Below are positions 47,481 to 57,433 of a stretch of DNA of 64,000 bases, in pieces. Under the pieces are notes generated by a model. It was not told the DNA's origin, searched no databases, and saw only the letters and a list, made by a program, of their open reading frames with translations. The translations under genes were made by a program, and so were the position numbers. The stretch's first letter is position 1; the number at the start of each line of letters is the position of its first letter. The stretch is from Hevea brasiliensis (Eukaryota; Streptophyta; Magnoliopsida; Malpighiales; Euphorbiaceae): the NCBI RefSeq assembly GCF_030052815.1, contig NC_079502.1, positions 35,022,050-35,086,049 on the forward strand, in the 5' to 3' direction.

Positions 47481-49723
47481 CTAATCTCTGAATAGCTGTG
47501 GGTGTTGTCTCCTCATGTCCTCTTCTCGTTTCCAAGTAGCCTCCTAGCCTGAATAATGGTTCCACAGCTCCTTTACCAACGGTATCTGCTTGTTCCTTAG
47601 CTGCTTCACCTCATAAGCCAGAATCTCTATGGGTTCTTCTTCATATGTGAGGTCTGGATTCACTTCAATTTCCTCTACTGGTAGTACATGAGATGGGTCT
47701 GATCGGTACCTCCTCAACATAGACACATGGAAAACATTATGTATCTTCTCTAACTCTGGAGGTAGTGCCAACCGATATGCCAAAGGATCCACTCTTTCCC
47801 GAACCTCATATGGCCCAATGAAATGAGGACTCAGTTTCCCCTTTCTGCTGAATCTCATAATTCTTTTCCAAGGAGAAACCTTGAGGAAAACTTTCTCACC
47901 CACTGCATACTCAATATCCCTTCTTTTCAGATCAATGTAGGACTTCAGAAGGTCTGATGCAGTCTTAAGTCGATCTCGAATCACCCTGAATTTCTCTTCA
48001 GTTTGTTGAACAATTTCGGGTCCAATCATCTTTCTTTCACCCACGTCATCCCAACACAATGAGGTTCTACATTTTCTGCCATACAAAGCTTCATATGGAG
48101 GCATCCCAATGCTTGATTGGTAGCTGTTGTTATAAGCAAACTCAATCAAAGGCAAGTGTGTATCCCAACTGCCCTCAAACTCAATCACAAAAGCCCGTAG
48201 CATGTCCTCCATGATCTAAATTACCCTCTAAGACTGGACATCTATCTGTGGGTGGAATGCAGTACTGAAGTTCAATCTAGTTCTTAGGGCTCTCTGAAGA
48301 CTACCCCAGAATCTAGAAGTGAACCTAGGATCTCTGTCTGATAAAATGGATACTGGCACTCCATGCAGTCTCACAATCTCATCGATGTACAACCTGGCCA
48401 ATCTGTTTAAACTGTAGTTCATTCGGACTAGTAGAAAATGAGCAGACTTGGTCAGTTTGTCAACAATGACCCATACTGCATCATGACTCTTTTGTGTCCT
48501 CGGAAGTCCCATCACAAAATCCATCGTTATTCACTCCCATTTCCATTCTGGTACTGGTAGTGGATGTAAAAATCTAGCGAGTACTTGATGCTCTGCCTTT
48601 ACTTGCTGATAAGTTAGGCATTTGGACACAAACTCTACCACATCTCTTTTCATACCCATCCACAGTAATGCTCCTTTAGCCCTCTATACATTTTTTGTGC
48701 CACCAAGGTGCATGGCCAAAGGAGACTCATGTGCTTCCTTCAAAATGATCTGTCTCAAATCAACATCATTAGGAACCATATTCTGCCCCGGTGTAGTAGT
48801 AGACCATCATCTCTTATTGAGAATTCTAGTTTCTTGCCCTGCTGGACTTCTTCCAACAGTCTCTGATACTTCTGATTATTCTGAACAGCCATTCTAATTT
48901 GATCAATCAACATTGGCTGTACATGCCATGCAACTGCTGTCTGCCCATCATCATTAATCTCTAAGCTGGCATGTAATGATCTTAACTCATGTTCCATAGA
49001 CAAAGGAGTAACCCGTAGACTTGCCATAGTCTTATGACTTAAGGCATCAGCCACAACATTAGCTTTCCCTGGCTGATAGTCTATCAGACAGTCATAGTCT
49101 TTTATCAACTCTAACCACCTCCTCTGTCTCAAATTAAACTCTTTCTGGGTGCCCAAATACTTTAAACTCTTATGATCTGTGTAGGTGTAACACTTTTCCC
49201 CATACAAATAGTGCCTCCAGATCTTAAGAGCAAACACAATAGCTGCAAGCTCCAAATCATGTGTTGGATAATTCCTCTCATGCGGTTTTAGCTGGCGTGA
49301 TGCATAGGCAATGACATTTCGATCTTGCATCAATACATAGCCTAACCCATTGTGAGAAGCATCACTATATACTGTATATTCTTTACCCGAAGTAGGTAAA
49401 GTCAGGACTGGAGCTTCAGTCAAATATCTCTTCAATTCATCAAAACTCTGCTGGCATTTGTCCGTCCATTGAAATTTTACATCTTTTCTAAGCAGCTTGG
49501 TCAATGGAGATGCCAACATGGAGAATCCCTTCACAAATCTACTTTAATGCCCTCCAATTAAGGACAGCTTCAATCTTACTTGGATCTACTTTAATGCCCT
49601 CTTCTGATACTACATGCCCCAAGAAAGATATTTCTTTCAGCCAAAATTCACATTTCGACAATTTGGCATATAGTTGTTTCTCCCTCAAATTTGCAGTACA
49701 ATCCGCAGGTGTCTATCATGCTC
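47481..49723 (-). pseudogene. gypsy pol: end of RT, RNase H, integrase, tail (Gy3)
   Basis: In minus-strand order: a damaged RT end (49723-49535), RNase H (49534-48755; [43 protein letters not shown]), the integrase core (48524-48228; [23 protein letters not shown]) and its C-terminus with the GPY/F-like module and tail (48212-47544). Stops include TAG 48228-48230, TAG 48216-48218 and TAG 47544-47546; the last two replace Gln by comparison with Gy2. The original stop is TAG 47481-47483. The H2C2 zinc region between 48530 and 48750 has lost its frame. Confidence 0.88.
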
Positions 49724-50181
49724 TTATTGGACAGTTAGGTCAGAAGTCAGCTCTCGGGGTCAATTGACCAAATTACCTCGTGCCGGTTCATCCCGGTTTG
49801 AAAATAATTCAATATTTCTTTTGGCTCCCTGACCTAATTATTTGACTAACTTAACAATTCTTTTTCGTGATTTTCTCTTTTCCACTGTGTTCGTAATGGT
49901 TCTAAGGACCGCAGCGTCACATTTTACGATTCGAAATTTCAGTTTAAAATGACTTCGCAGTCCTTCCCGAGAAGGTCACCCATCGCTGTGACTCTCGGCT
50001 CGTTTAACTTCTTATGTTACATTTTTCTTGTTTATACTTAACTAATTGGACATTACTAATTATTTGTGTTTATAGCTTCTCTAGTTGTCTTAAGTGTGGT
50101 TCTAATCCCCTTAATTGTCCAGACCGACACCGGTCACCGGAACAGTGAAATCTACCAGGCTATGCAAACGGGAGTGTTACA
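49724..50181 (-). repeat. 5' LTR fragment of Gy3 (458 bp)
   Basis: Homologous to 46976-47433, including both sides of the TGTAACA start. Several substitutions separate the two, more than between the Co4 LTRs, so Gy3 is older than Co4. Confidence 0.9.
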
Positions 50182-50235
50182 GGATGTATGTGGTCCATTT
50201 AAGGAAATGGCTAGAGGCGTTTTTTATTACTTTAT
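50182..50235 (+). pseudogene. copia integrase fragment (Co5)
   Basis: After the repeated GGATG come DVCGPFKEMA-type codons and RGVFYYF, the integrase core start. It ends at TTTAT (50231-50235), the predicted Co6 target site. Confidence 0.8.
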
Positions 50236-52339
50236 TGAAGGAGCGGATGCATGAAAAACGTAAGTTTAGATCATTAAATTCAAAAATTTTTCTTCTAAGA
50301 TCACATGCATCATGCAAGATTCATTTTTATCTATTTGATTTCAATGATAAACAGCATATTAAAACTCTTTCAATATATTTTTGGATCTACATTTGCCATT
50401 TAAGATTTTAGAATTAACAGATTAATTCATTAGAACCCTAGATTATATCAAGAACAAGTGCACTAACCTTTTGATGCACTGCAGTTGTGTTTGGCACCTT
50501 TGGGATGCACTTAGGACACCAGATGTCATTTCTCTAGCTTGTCCATACTAAGATCACCAATGGCAGCCCCTTGAACATCTTCTAAAGCCTTTCCAATCAA
50601 TTAAAAAATTAGGTTTGTCCTTTAGAGATGTTATAGATGCATACAGGACACTAGAAACGATTTCTAGCAATTTTAATTCAAGAGAATATTGACAATTCTC
50701 TTTGAATTGATGAGAGATGAAGAAGAAGAGAGGAAGAGAACTCCTTGGGTGGCAGCACAAAAGAAATAAATAGAATCTTGTTATTTTTTCTTTTCATCCT
50801 TTCTCTTATATAGCTAGGTAACCACTTAAAACCCTTACCACATGTCACCTTCTGATTGGCTCTTAGTTTAATTGACCCAATCACATTATGCCAAGTATCA
50901 AACTTAGATTTAATCTTGACTTTGATCTTCTTACATGGTTAAAAGACAAATGAAAAGCTTATGTGTAGTGCCATGTGTCACCATCTCATGGTGCCACATA
51001 TCACCCTGTGAAATGACCAAAATACCATTGTGTGTTAATTTTGAGTTCTCAACCCAAAATAATTATTTCTCTTCTTCTAATCAATTTATATCAAATAAAA
51101 TCAATTAATTAATTTCTCATAATTAAATTCATATTTAAACACTTTAAATATAAATTTAACTTATACTATACATACAATAACCTAGATTTAGTTTCAAGCC
51201 ATGCTAGGGACTTTGCAATCTAATTGCAAATCAAACCTATTTAATTAATCAATTAAACTCTTTAATTAATTAATTAATTAATTAAATTACATTAAACTTG
51301 GTGATTACTTGTGTATGTGTGAGACTTACTAGGCTCATCACTAATTGGCAATGAGATATGATATCAACTCTTAATATCATAAGAACTCTTTCTTAACATA
51401 AATGATTTCTCTAAATCATTTTAGGCAGCTCATAGACTATGGTTAACACCTAGCATAGCATGCCATAGCCACCCAACTAGTAATAAGGTTTACCTTAAAT
51501 GAACCTATAATCATATGTTACCATGCACTAGAATCTCTCTGTTATAAAATCACAATTTGAGTTGGAGTCATGGTTTATGTCAAACTCTATTTGGTATGAA
51601 TATTATGTTCTCTTTTAATTCTAATTCATGATTAAAAATATTTTCTTATTAGAAACTCTTTTCTGATTAAATCTATCTGTCCTGGCTAGGAACTTGAAAC
51701 ATAAAAAACAATTAAATAAACATAAGATTTTATCTCTATTTACTTAGGGTAACAGATTCCATCTTGATCAACACCTACCTCCATATATAACTAATAGGAG
51801 CCAACACATGCCCATATTCCCATACATAGTATAAGTATAAAAGTAGTATCAAACTCAAACCACCTATATACAAGATAACTGTGCTATCTCAGGTCTAAAG
51901 ATTATATGCACTGACATAATTTATGACAATGCATTGACAAGAGTAAATTAAATGTGCTTGTCATAAATGTCATTGGTTTGGCGTACTTATCATGTATAAG
52001 TGCCTACCATGTTTGTTATATGGCATGAGACTCACCATTCCATCTTATTTATATCTCATATAAATACATTGGGAACAAAAATGAATATAATCTTTCTGGA
52101 TAAGTCATGTCCTATGTGAAGTATCCTTGATTGTGAACTAATTTATGATACTTTGTGCTTTAATTACTGTCACTCATATTCTTAACAACTTAAGAGTAGA
52201 ATTTCTAACAAAATACCAATGGACCTTTTCTATTACACATAAATATATTATGTAAATGGAAAAGTGAAAATGCCTTTTATTAATAAAAACATGTACAAGA
52301 TACATACTAAATGATATGCTCTAGGGCATACTACAAACA
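50236..52339 (-). repeat. 3' LTR of Co6 (2104 bp)
   Basis: Antisense LTR. TATATAAG on the minus strand at 50805-50812. The ABRE position has decayed to GATATGTGGC. Confidence 0.92.
50805..50812 (-). promoter_or_regulatory. TATA box in Co6 LTR
   Basis: TATATAAG at the homologous LTR position, in an old copy. Confidence 0.42.
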
Positions 52340-52918
52340 ATCTCCCACTAGCACTAGAGCCATTCATTACAATATCTTAGACCTATCTTCTCAGGATGTC
52401 AGTCTAGCTGAGTTTGTGACTTAGGCTTAGTGAATGGATTAGCTGGATTTTCAGCTGATGCTATTTTCTACATGGCTACATCGCCTCGCCCAACTATTTC
52501 TCTGATAATGTGGTAGCACCTTCAATGTGTTTGGATTTTTGGTGAGACCAGGGTTCCTTAGCCTGTATGACTACTCTATTGTTGTAACAATGAAGTGGAG
52601 CTGCTGACTCAATAGAAGGAACTGCTGCAAGTTCTGTCACGAACTTCTTTATCCAAATAACTTCCTTTGCAGCATCTGATGCAACAATATACTCAGCCTC
52701 GGTAGTGGAATCTACTGTCGTGCTCTGTTTGGAACTCTTCTAACTGACTGTACCTCCATTACAAATGAACACATACCCAAAGGTAGACTTTCTATCATTG
52801 ATATTTGATAGGAAATTAGAATCAGTATAACCATCCAATTGCAAGTTACCACCTCCATATATCAAGAATAAATCCTTAGTTCTTCTCAAGTACTTAAGGA
52901 TATTCTTGACAGCTATCC
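52340..52918 (-). pseudogene. copia RNase H (Co6), first block
   Basis: Minus-strand RNase H landmarks include DGYTDSNFLSNINDRKST, FGYVFICNGG and TTEAEY-like codons, with a stop just after GGTVS. The A-run after AM(Q) has four A, in frame, unlike Co1, Co2 and Co4. The block ends at TATCC, the solo LTR target. Confidence 0.83.
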
Positions 52919-55900
52919 TGTAACACCCTCCCTGTAGCAACTCTGTACATTCTACTGTTCCGGTGACCAGTGTTGGTCTGGACAGCTAGAACGTCCGGAA
53001 AAATATTTAAACTAAAGTGAGGAACCATAATTAACTCAAATATTAATAAGAAAAATTTAGAAAAAATTTTAGAAATAAAATACAACCAAGTTAAATAAGC
53101 CGGTGCCCAAGCGATGGGTAACCCAGAGGGAAGTTGCGGTTCTCGCAACTAGGAGCCCTAGACCCGGGGAAAAATTCATAAAATAATTTTTGGGACTCCA
53201 GAGAAGGGTCATTGAGGTCCTTATGGCATTAGAATGCCAAGAAAATATTTAGAAAAAATTTTTAATCGGTACAGACAATTTTGACCCGTTAAGCCAAACG
53301 GAGGGCATTTTGGTCATTTCGCCTTAAGAGGTGATTTTTGGCCGACTTGTCCAGTTGAGTAAATAATTATTATGACAAAAAAATATGAATTAATGTTGAT
53401 GAAAAATTAAATTAAAGTTAGTAGAAAAGAAAAGAAAAGAAAAATCAATATAATGCAAATAATGACATCATTATGATGTCATTTAAAAGTTCCCACCAAT
53501 CATAATGAAACAACCATTTAATTAACTAATAAAAGAGACAATTGGGACCAAAGAAATTAAAAAAAAACCTATCAGCCATCTTCTTCCCCATTCCAGCCGC
53601 ACCACCATGGAAGGCCTCATCTCCTTCTTCATTCAAGCTTGAAAATCTCTCTAACCTTACCCCAAAACCTTTAACTCCCTTCGAAAAAATTAGTCACCCA
53701 ACCTTGCTAAAGTGTTTGGAAGCCTAGAAAAGGAAAGAAAGTGAAGTTTAAGCTTGAAAAATTCTGCCCTACAAGAGGTTAGTGCCTATTTATACATAAA
53801 TCTTTCTTATTCCATGTAGGGACTTGAATTGAGCATGAAAGTGTAACTTAAATAAAGTAAAACTTAGGCATATGCATCCCATGGAATTCGGCAGCCTAGT
53901 GAGGGTCATGATTTTGATTGTTTAGATTGACTTAAAGTAGACTAGAGAGGGTGTTTAAAGTATATATTTATGTGGATAATGAATTAGTTAGTTAACTAAG
54001 GAAACTAGTGTGAAATTGAAATGGGAATTTCGGTTTTGGGAGTGAAATTTGGACTTAGCTTATGAAATGATGAGTGAACATTCTAATGGTCAATTAGTGA
54101 CCATTTGAGGTAAGTTGACCATAATTTGAAGTGAATTAGAGTATTACAAACTGAAATGGTATCTTTGCCTAGTGAGGCGTGGGGAGGCTGTGAGTCCAGC
54201 CTGTTTGGACTGCCATAACTCTTGCTGTGTAGGTTCAATTGGTGTTTGGCCAATTGGACATGAAACTAGACACATAATGGCACAATTTTGGTGAAGAAAC
54301 CATGCCCAAAAGACCAAAGCAAGTCGACCAAAAACTGGCCCCAACCCGGATGTCCTGCAACCAGAACCTGCAGAATGACCAAATGAACAGTAATTGTTCA
54401 TTTGGCCATAACTCATTTTAGAATGGGCCAATTGACCTGAAATTTTTACAGCAACAAGTTACGATATAGAAAAACAACTTTTATGAAGAAACCTACCTCA
54501 AATTATGGCCAAAACATATCCAACAAGGCAGTTGTAGTCACTGTTCACTGCACTGTAGATATGGTCAATTCTGCAGTTTTTCAATCCGGCCAGCTGTGGT
54601 TTTTGGACCATAACTGGAGCTACAAAACTCCAAATGGAGTGATTCAAAAAAGGAAATTCTACTAGAAAAAATAAGAAACAACTTTCATGTTTACCATTTC
54701 CTCAAATTCCCACTGTAACAGTTACTAATGGAACAGTAAAATTAGGGTACAAAAACTGAAAATTCTGCTCCCTTAGTTCTAAGCTTAGAAATGGTATTGG
54801 TGATTAATTCCAACAAGTTTTGAATGCAAAATGTGGTACATTGGGGGTGTTAAAACCAATGTACCTATTTTCTATCCAAAAGTCAACATTTTTGTTGACC
54901 AATGAAGTGAATAGTGACACCAAAACTTGAAATTCAAAAATTGAAGAATTCAAAAGTATCAAATGCCCTAGTATACCTAACAAGATTAGTTTGGATAGTT
55001 TGGCATGCCAATAGGGTTCAGCTAGCAGTACTGCACATGGCATTATTCCATTTTGTGATTTCATGGCTTTTGGCCATTCTGACATTGTGTTGATATTTGG
55101 CCTTGTGCCTATGGTCATTAGAGCTTATTACCTGTTCTGTTGCACACCGGGAGATGCATATGTGACCGATGGTGTGACGGCCCAAGGTACTAGATACCCA
55201 GTGCCAGTTTACCCATTTATCCAGTCCAGTCATCCAGTATAGGTTACTTGGGCAACCAAAAGAATGAAAGTGGATAAAGTTAACAAAATAAATGATTATA
55301 ACAAGTACAAAACAAGTAAAACATCGATACATTCAATACATATTTATTTTCTGCTATTCCTTTTATTTTATTATTGCACCACTAAGCATTATTGCTTAGC
55401 GCATTGCTTTTGCCATGCGTAGGTTCTGGAGATACTGATAGAGAGCGCAGTAGATCACAGACTGGGTGAGTTCATCCTGCAGCTCTCCATAGTGTCCGTG
55501 TCACCTCACCATCTTCAGTGCATTGGTAGGACACTAGGTTTCATTTTGATATTTTGTAACTAATTTTTATTTTCTCATATGTAATTGAACTTATGAAATG
55601 TATTTTGATGTTCATGTAAATAATGAGAATTGTGTTTGTGAATGGAAAAGTGAATGTTTATCTGTGATTTATACATGATTATCACATGAGATGAATGATT
55701 GAGAAATGAAATTGAAAAATGTTGAGATTTTGATATTGGAGTTTGAGATGATTGAATATGATTATTGGAAGTGTTTTTCACAGGTTCCGAAGAACTGTTT
55801 TCTCCATTTTTAGCCGGTACTCTGCCGGATTTTCTATAAAATTTTCGGAACCTCAAATAAATTAAAATTTCAACAAATGACTTAAATAGATTATATTTCA

Positions 55901-56012
55901 CAAATTATGTTCAAAATTATGATGAAAATTAATTAAGATAAAATAGAGTGTTCCGGTACACCGTGTGACATAGCTTACTCGGATATACTGTAGACGGGTA
56001 AGGGGTGTCACA
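52919..56012 (+). repeat. gypsy family A solo LTR (3094 bp)
   Basis: TGTAACACCCTCCCTG to GGGGTGTCACA, flanked by TATCC (52914-52918 and 56013-56017). Copia pol continues across it. It carries AGGTTAGTGC at 53776-53785, a TATA-like AATAAAAGA near 53528 and the GCACCACTAAG island near 55375. An open frame at 53542-53727 shows no domain. Confidence 0.95.
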
Positions 56013-56017
56013 TATCC

Positions 56018-56255
56018 AGTGTTCCAAACCTATATTAGATTGATGCCTGCTAGTCAAACTAATAGCATATGCAATATCCAGCCTAGTACACAACATTGCA
56101 TACATCAAATTCCAATAGCCGAAGCATATGGAATCCTAGCCATTTTATCACTTTCTTCAGGTGTCTTTGTAGACATCTCTTTAGAAAGGTGGATACCATG
56201 TCTCACTGGTAATAATCCTCTCTTGCAATCAAGCATGTTAAACCTCTTTAACACC
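56018..56255 (-). pseudogene. copia RT end (Co6), second block
   Basis: Continues the Co6 pol upstream of the solo LTR, homologous to Co2 7944-8180 (LEKVLKRFNMLD, VRHGIHLSKEM, TRPDIAYAVSLTSRYQ on the coding strand). It breaks off at AACACC. Confidence 0.83.
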
Positions 56256-57420
56256 AATTGAACCTACACAATCCAAGTTACAGCTGCCCAAACATGCTGG
56301 ACTCACATCCAGACCTGCAGGGCACTCAAGGCAGCACCTCTAACCTCAATTCCCATGGCACAATTCACTTCAATTCCTACTCAAACTTAACCAAATGGTA
56401 ACTAATTGACCATTAGAATTTCCTTTCACTAATACATGAGAAAAACCCTAGGTTTTTCCCAAACCCTAACTCCAACAATTTCAATTCTCTATATACATAC
56501 AATCCATGAATTAAAACACCAAAATCATGTTCAATGGCAGCCATACATAACTATTATGCAATCAAATCGGCACTAACCTTATTGGAGCTAACTCCCAAGC
56601 TTGCAGAACCTTCCTTTTCCTTCTTCTTTTTGCTAGCTAGAGATGGTTTAAGGTGTGAGGGAAAATTTTAGTGAAGAGAGTGAGGGATTTTGAGGTGAAA
56701 TGGAGTGGGGGTATAAAGCTTAATAAAGCTTTAATGGAGGAATAGAGATGGGTTTCGGCTGGTATGGCTAAAGAAGAAGAAAGCAGATTTTCTTTTCTTG
56801 TTTTTCTCCCATTTTATTTCTTTTTATTTGTTTTAAGTGGGCTTGGTTAGATGTGATTGGTGGAAATGGTTTAATGACATCATGTGATGTTAAAATTCAA
56901 TTTTTCATCCATTTTCTTTTCTTTTCTTTTTTACTCATTTTCAATTCAATTTTTAGAAATATTTATTCATATTTTATGTCATACAAATTATTTATTTAAC
57001 TAGAAAAATTGGCCCAAACTCATCTCTGAAGACAAAATGACCAAAATGCCCTCCGTTTGGCTTATCGAACAAAAATCATATGTATTGATCTCAAAAATTT
57101 TCTAAGTATTTTCTTAGCATTCTACTGCCATCGAAACCTTATTGACTCTTATCTGGAGTCCAATTATTTCATGAATTTTCCCCTGGGTTTAGAGCTTCTA
57201 GCTGCGAAGACTGCAACTTCCCACTAGGTTACCCATCGCTAGGGTATTGGCTCATTTAACTTGATTGTATTTTATTTCTAAAATTTTTCTTATTATTATT
57301 TGAGTTAATTATGACTCCTCACTTTAGTATAAATATTTTTCTAGACGTTCTAGCTATCCGGACAGATACCGATCACCTGAACAGTAGAATGTACGAAATT
57401 GCTATAGTGAGGGTGTTACA
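56256..57420 (-). repeat. 3' LTR of Gy4, partial (family A)
   Basis: Minus-strand TGTAACACCCTCACTATAG at 57420. It holds the first 1165 bp or so of the LTR, including AGGTTAGTGC (56570-56579 on the minus strand), and is cut at the AACACC junction. Confidence 0.9.
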
Positions 57421-57433
57421 ACTCTTCCCCTCT
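57421..57433 (-). other. polypurine tract of Gy4
   Basis: AGAGGGGAAGAGT on the minus strand, identical to that of Gy1. Confidence 0.8.

Larger units (their letters stand above)
43804..50181 (-). mobile_element. Gy3: internally deleted Ty3/gypsy, family B, antisense
   Basis: The left end is a full 3' LTR (43804-47433), then pol from the tail back to RT (47434-49723), then directly the first 458 bp of the 5' LTR (49724-50181). The duplication GGATG flanks it (43799-43803 and 50182-50186). Gag, protease, most of RT and most of the 5' LTR are missing. The pol sequence is close to Gy2. Confidence 0.93.
39993..50235 (+). mobile_element. Co5: oldest Ty1/copia, in four separated blocks
   Basis: Blocks are leader, gag and protease (39993-41421), pre-integrase (43501-43803) and integrase start (50182-50235). 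They are separated by solo LTR F, Gy3 and finally Co6. The pieces join in order and orientation once each insert and its 5-bp duplication are removed. Everything after 50235 (rest of integrase, RT, RNase H, 3' LTR) is missing from the window, probably lost with the deletion at 56250-56255. Confidence 0.85.
50236..56255 (-). mobile_element. Co6: Ty1/copia, antisense, truncated
   Basis: A full 3' LTR on the left (50236-52339), then the end of pol (52340-52918), interrupted by a family A solo LTR, then more pol (56018-56255). It ends at AACACC, where a gypsy LTR begins. The 5' half is absent. The sequence is as diverged as Co3, and the LTR start reads TGTTTG where other copies have TGTTAG. Confidence 0.88.

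Noticed and set aside
55575..55901. Open frame antisense to the family A LTR, also seen at 60429-60719
   Set aside because: Both are antisense to the same LTR stretch; similarity follows from LTR homology and there is no known domain.
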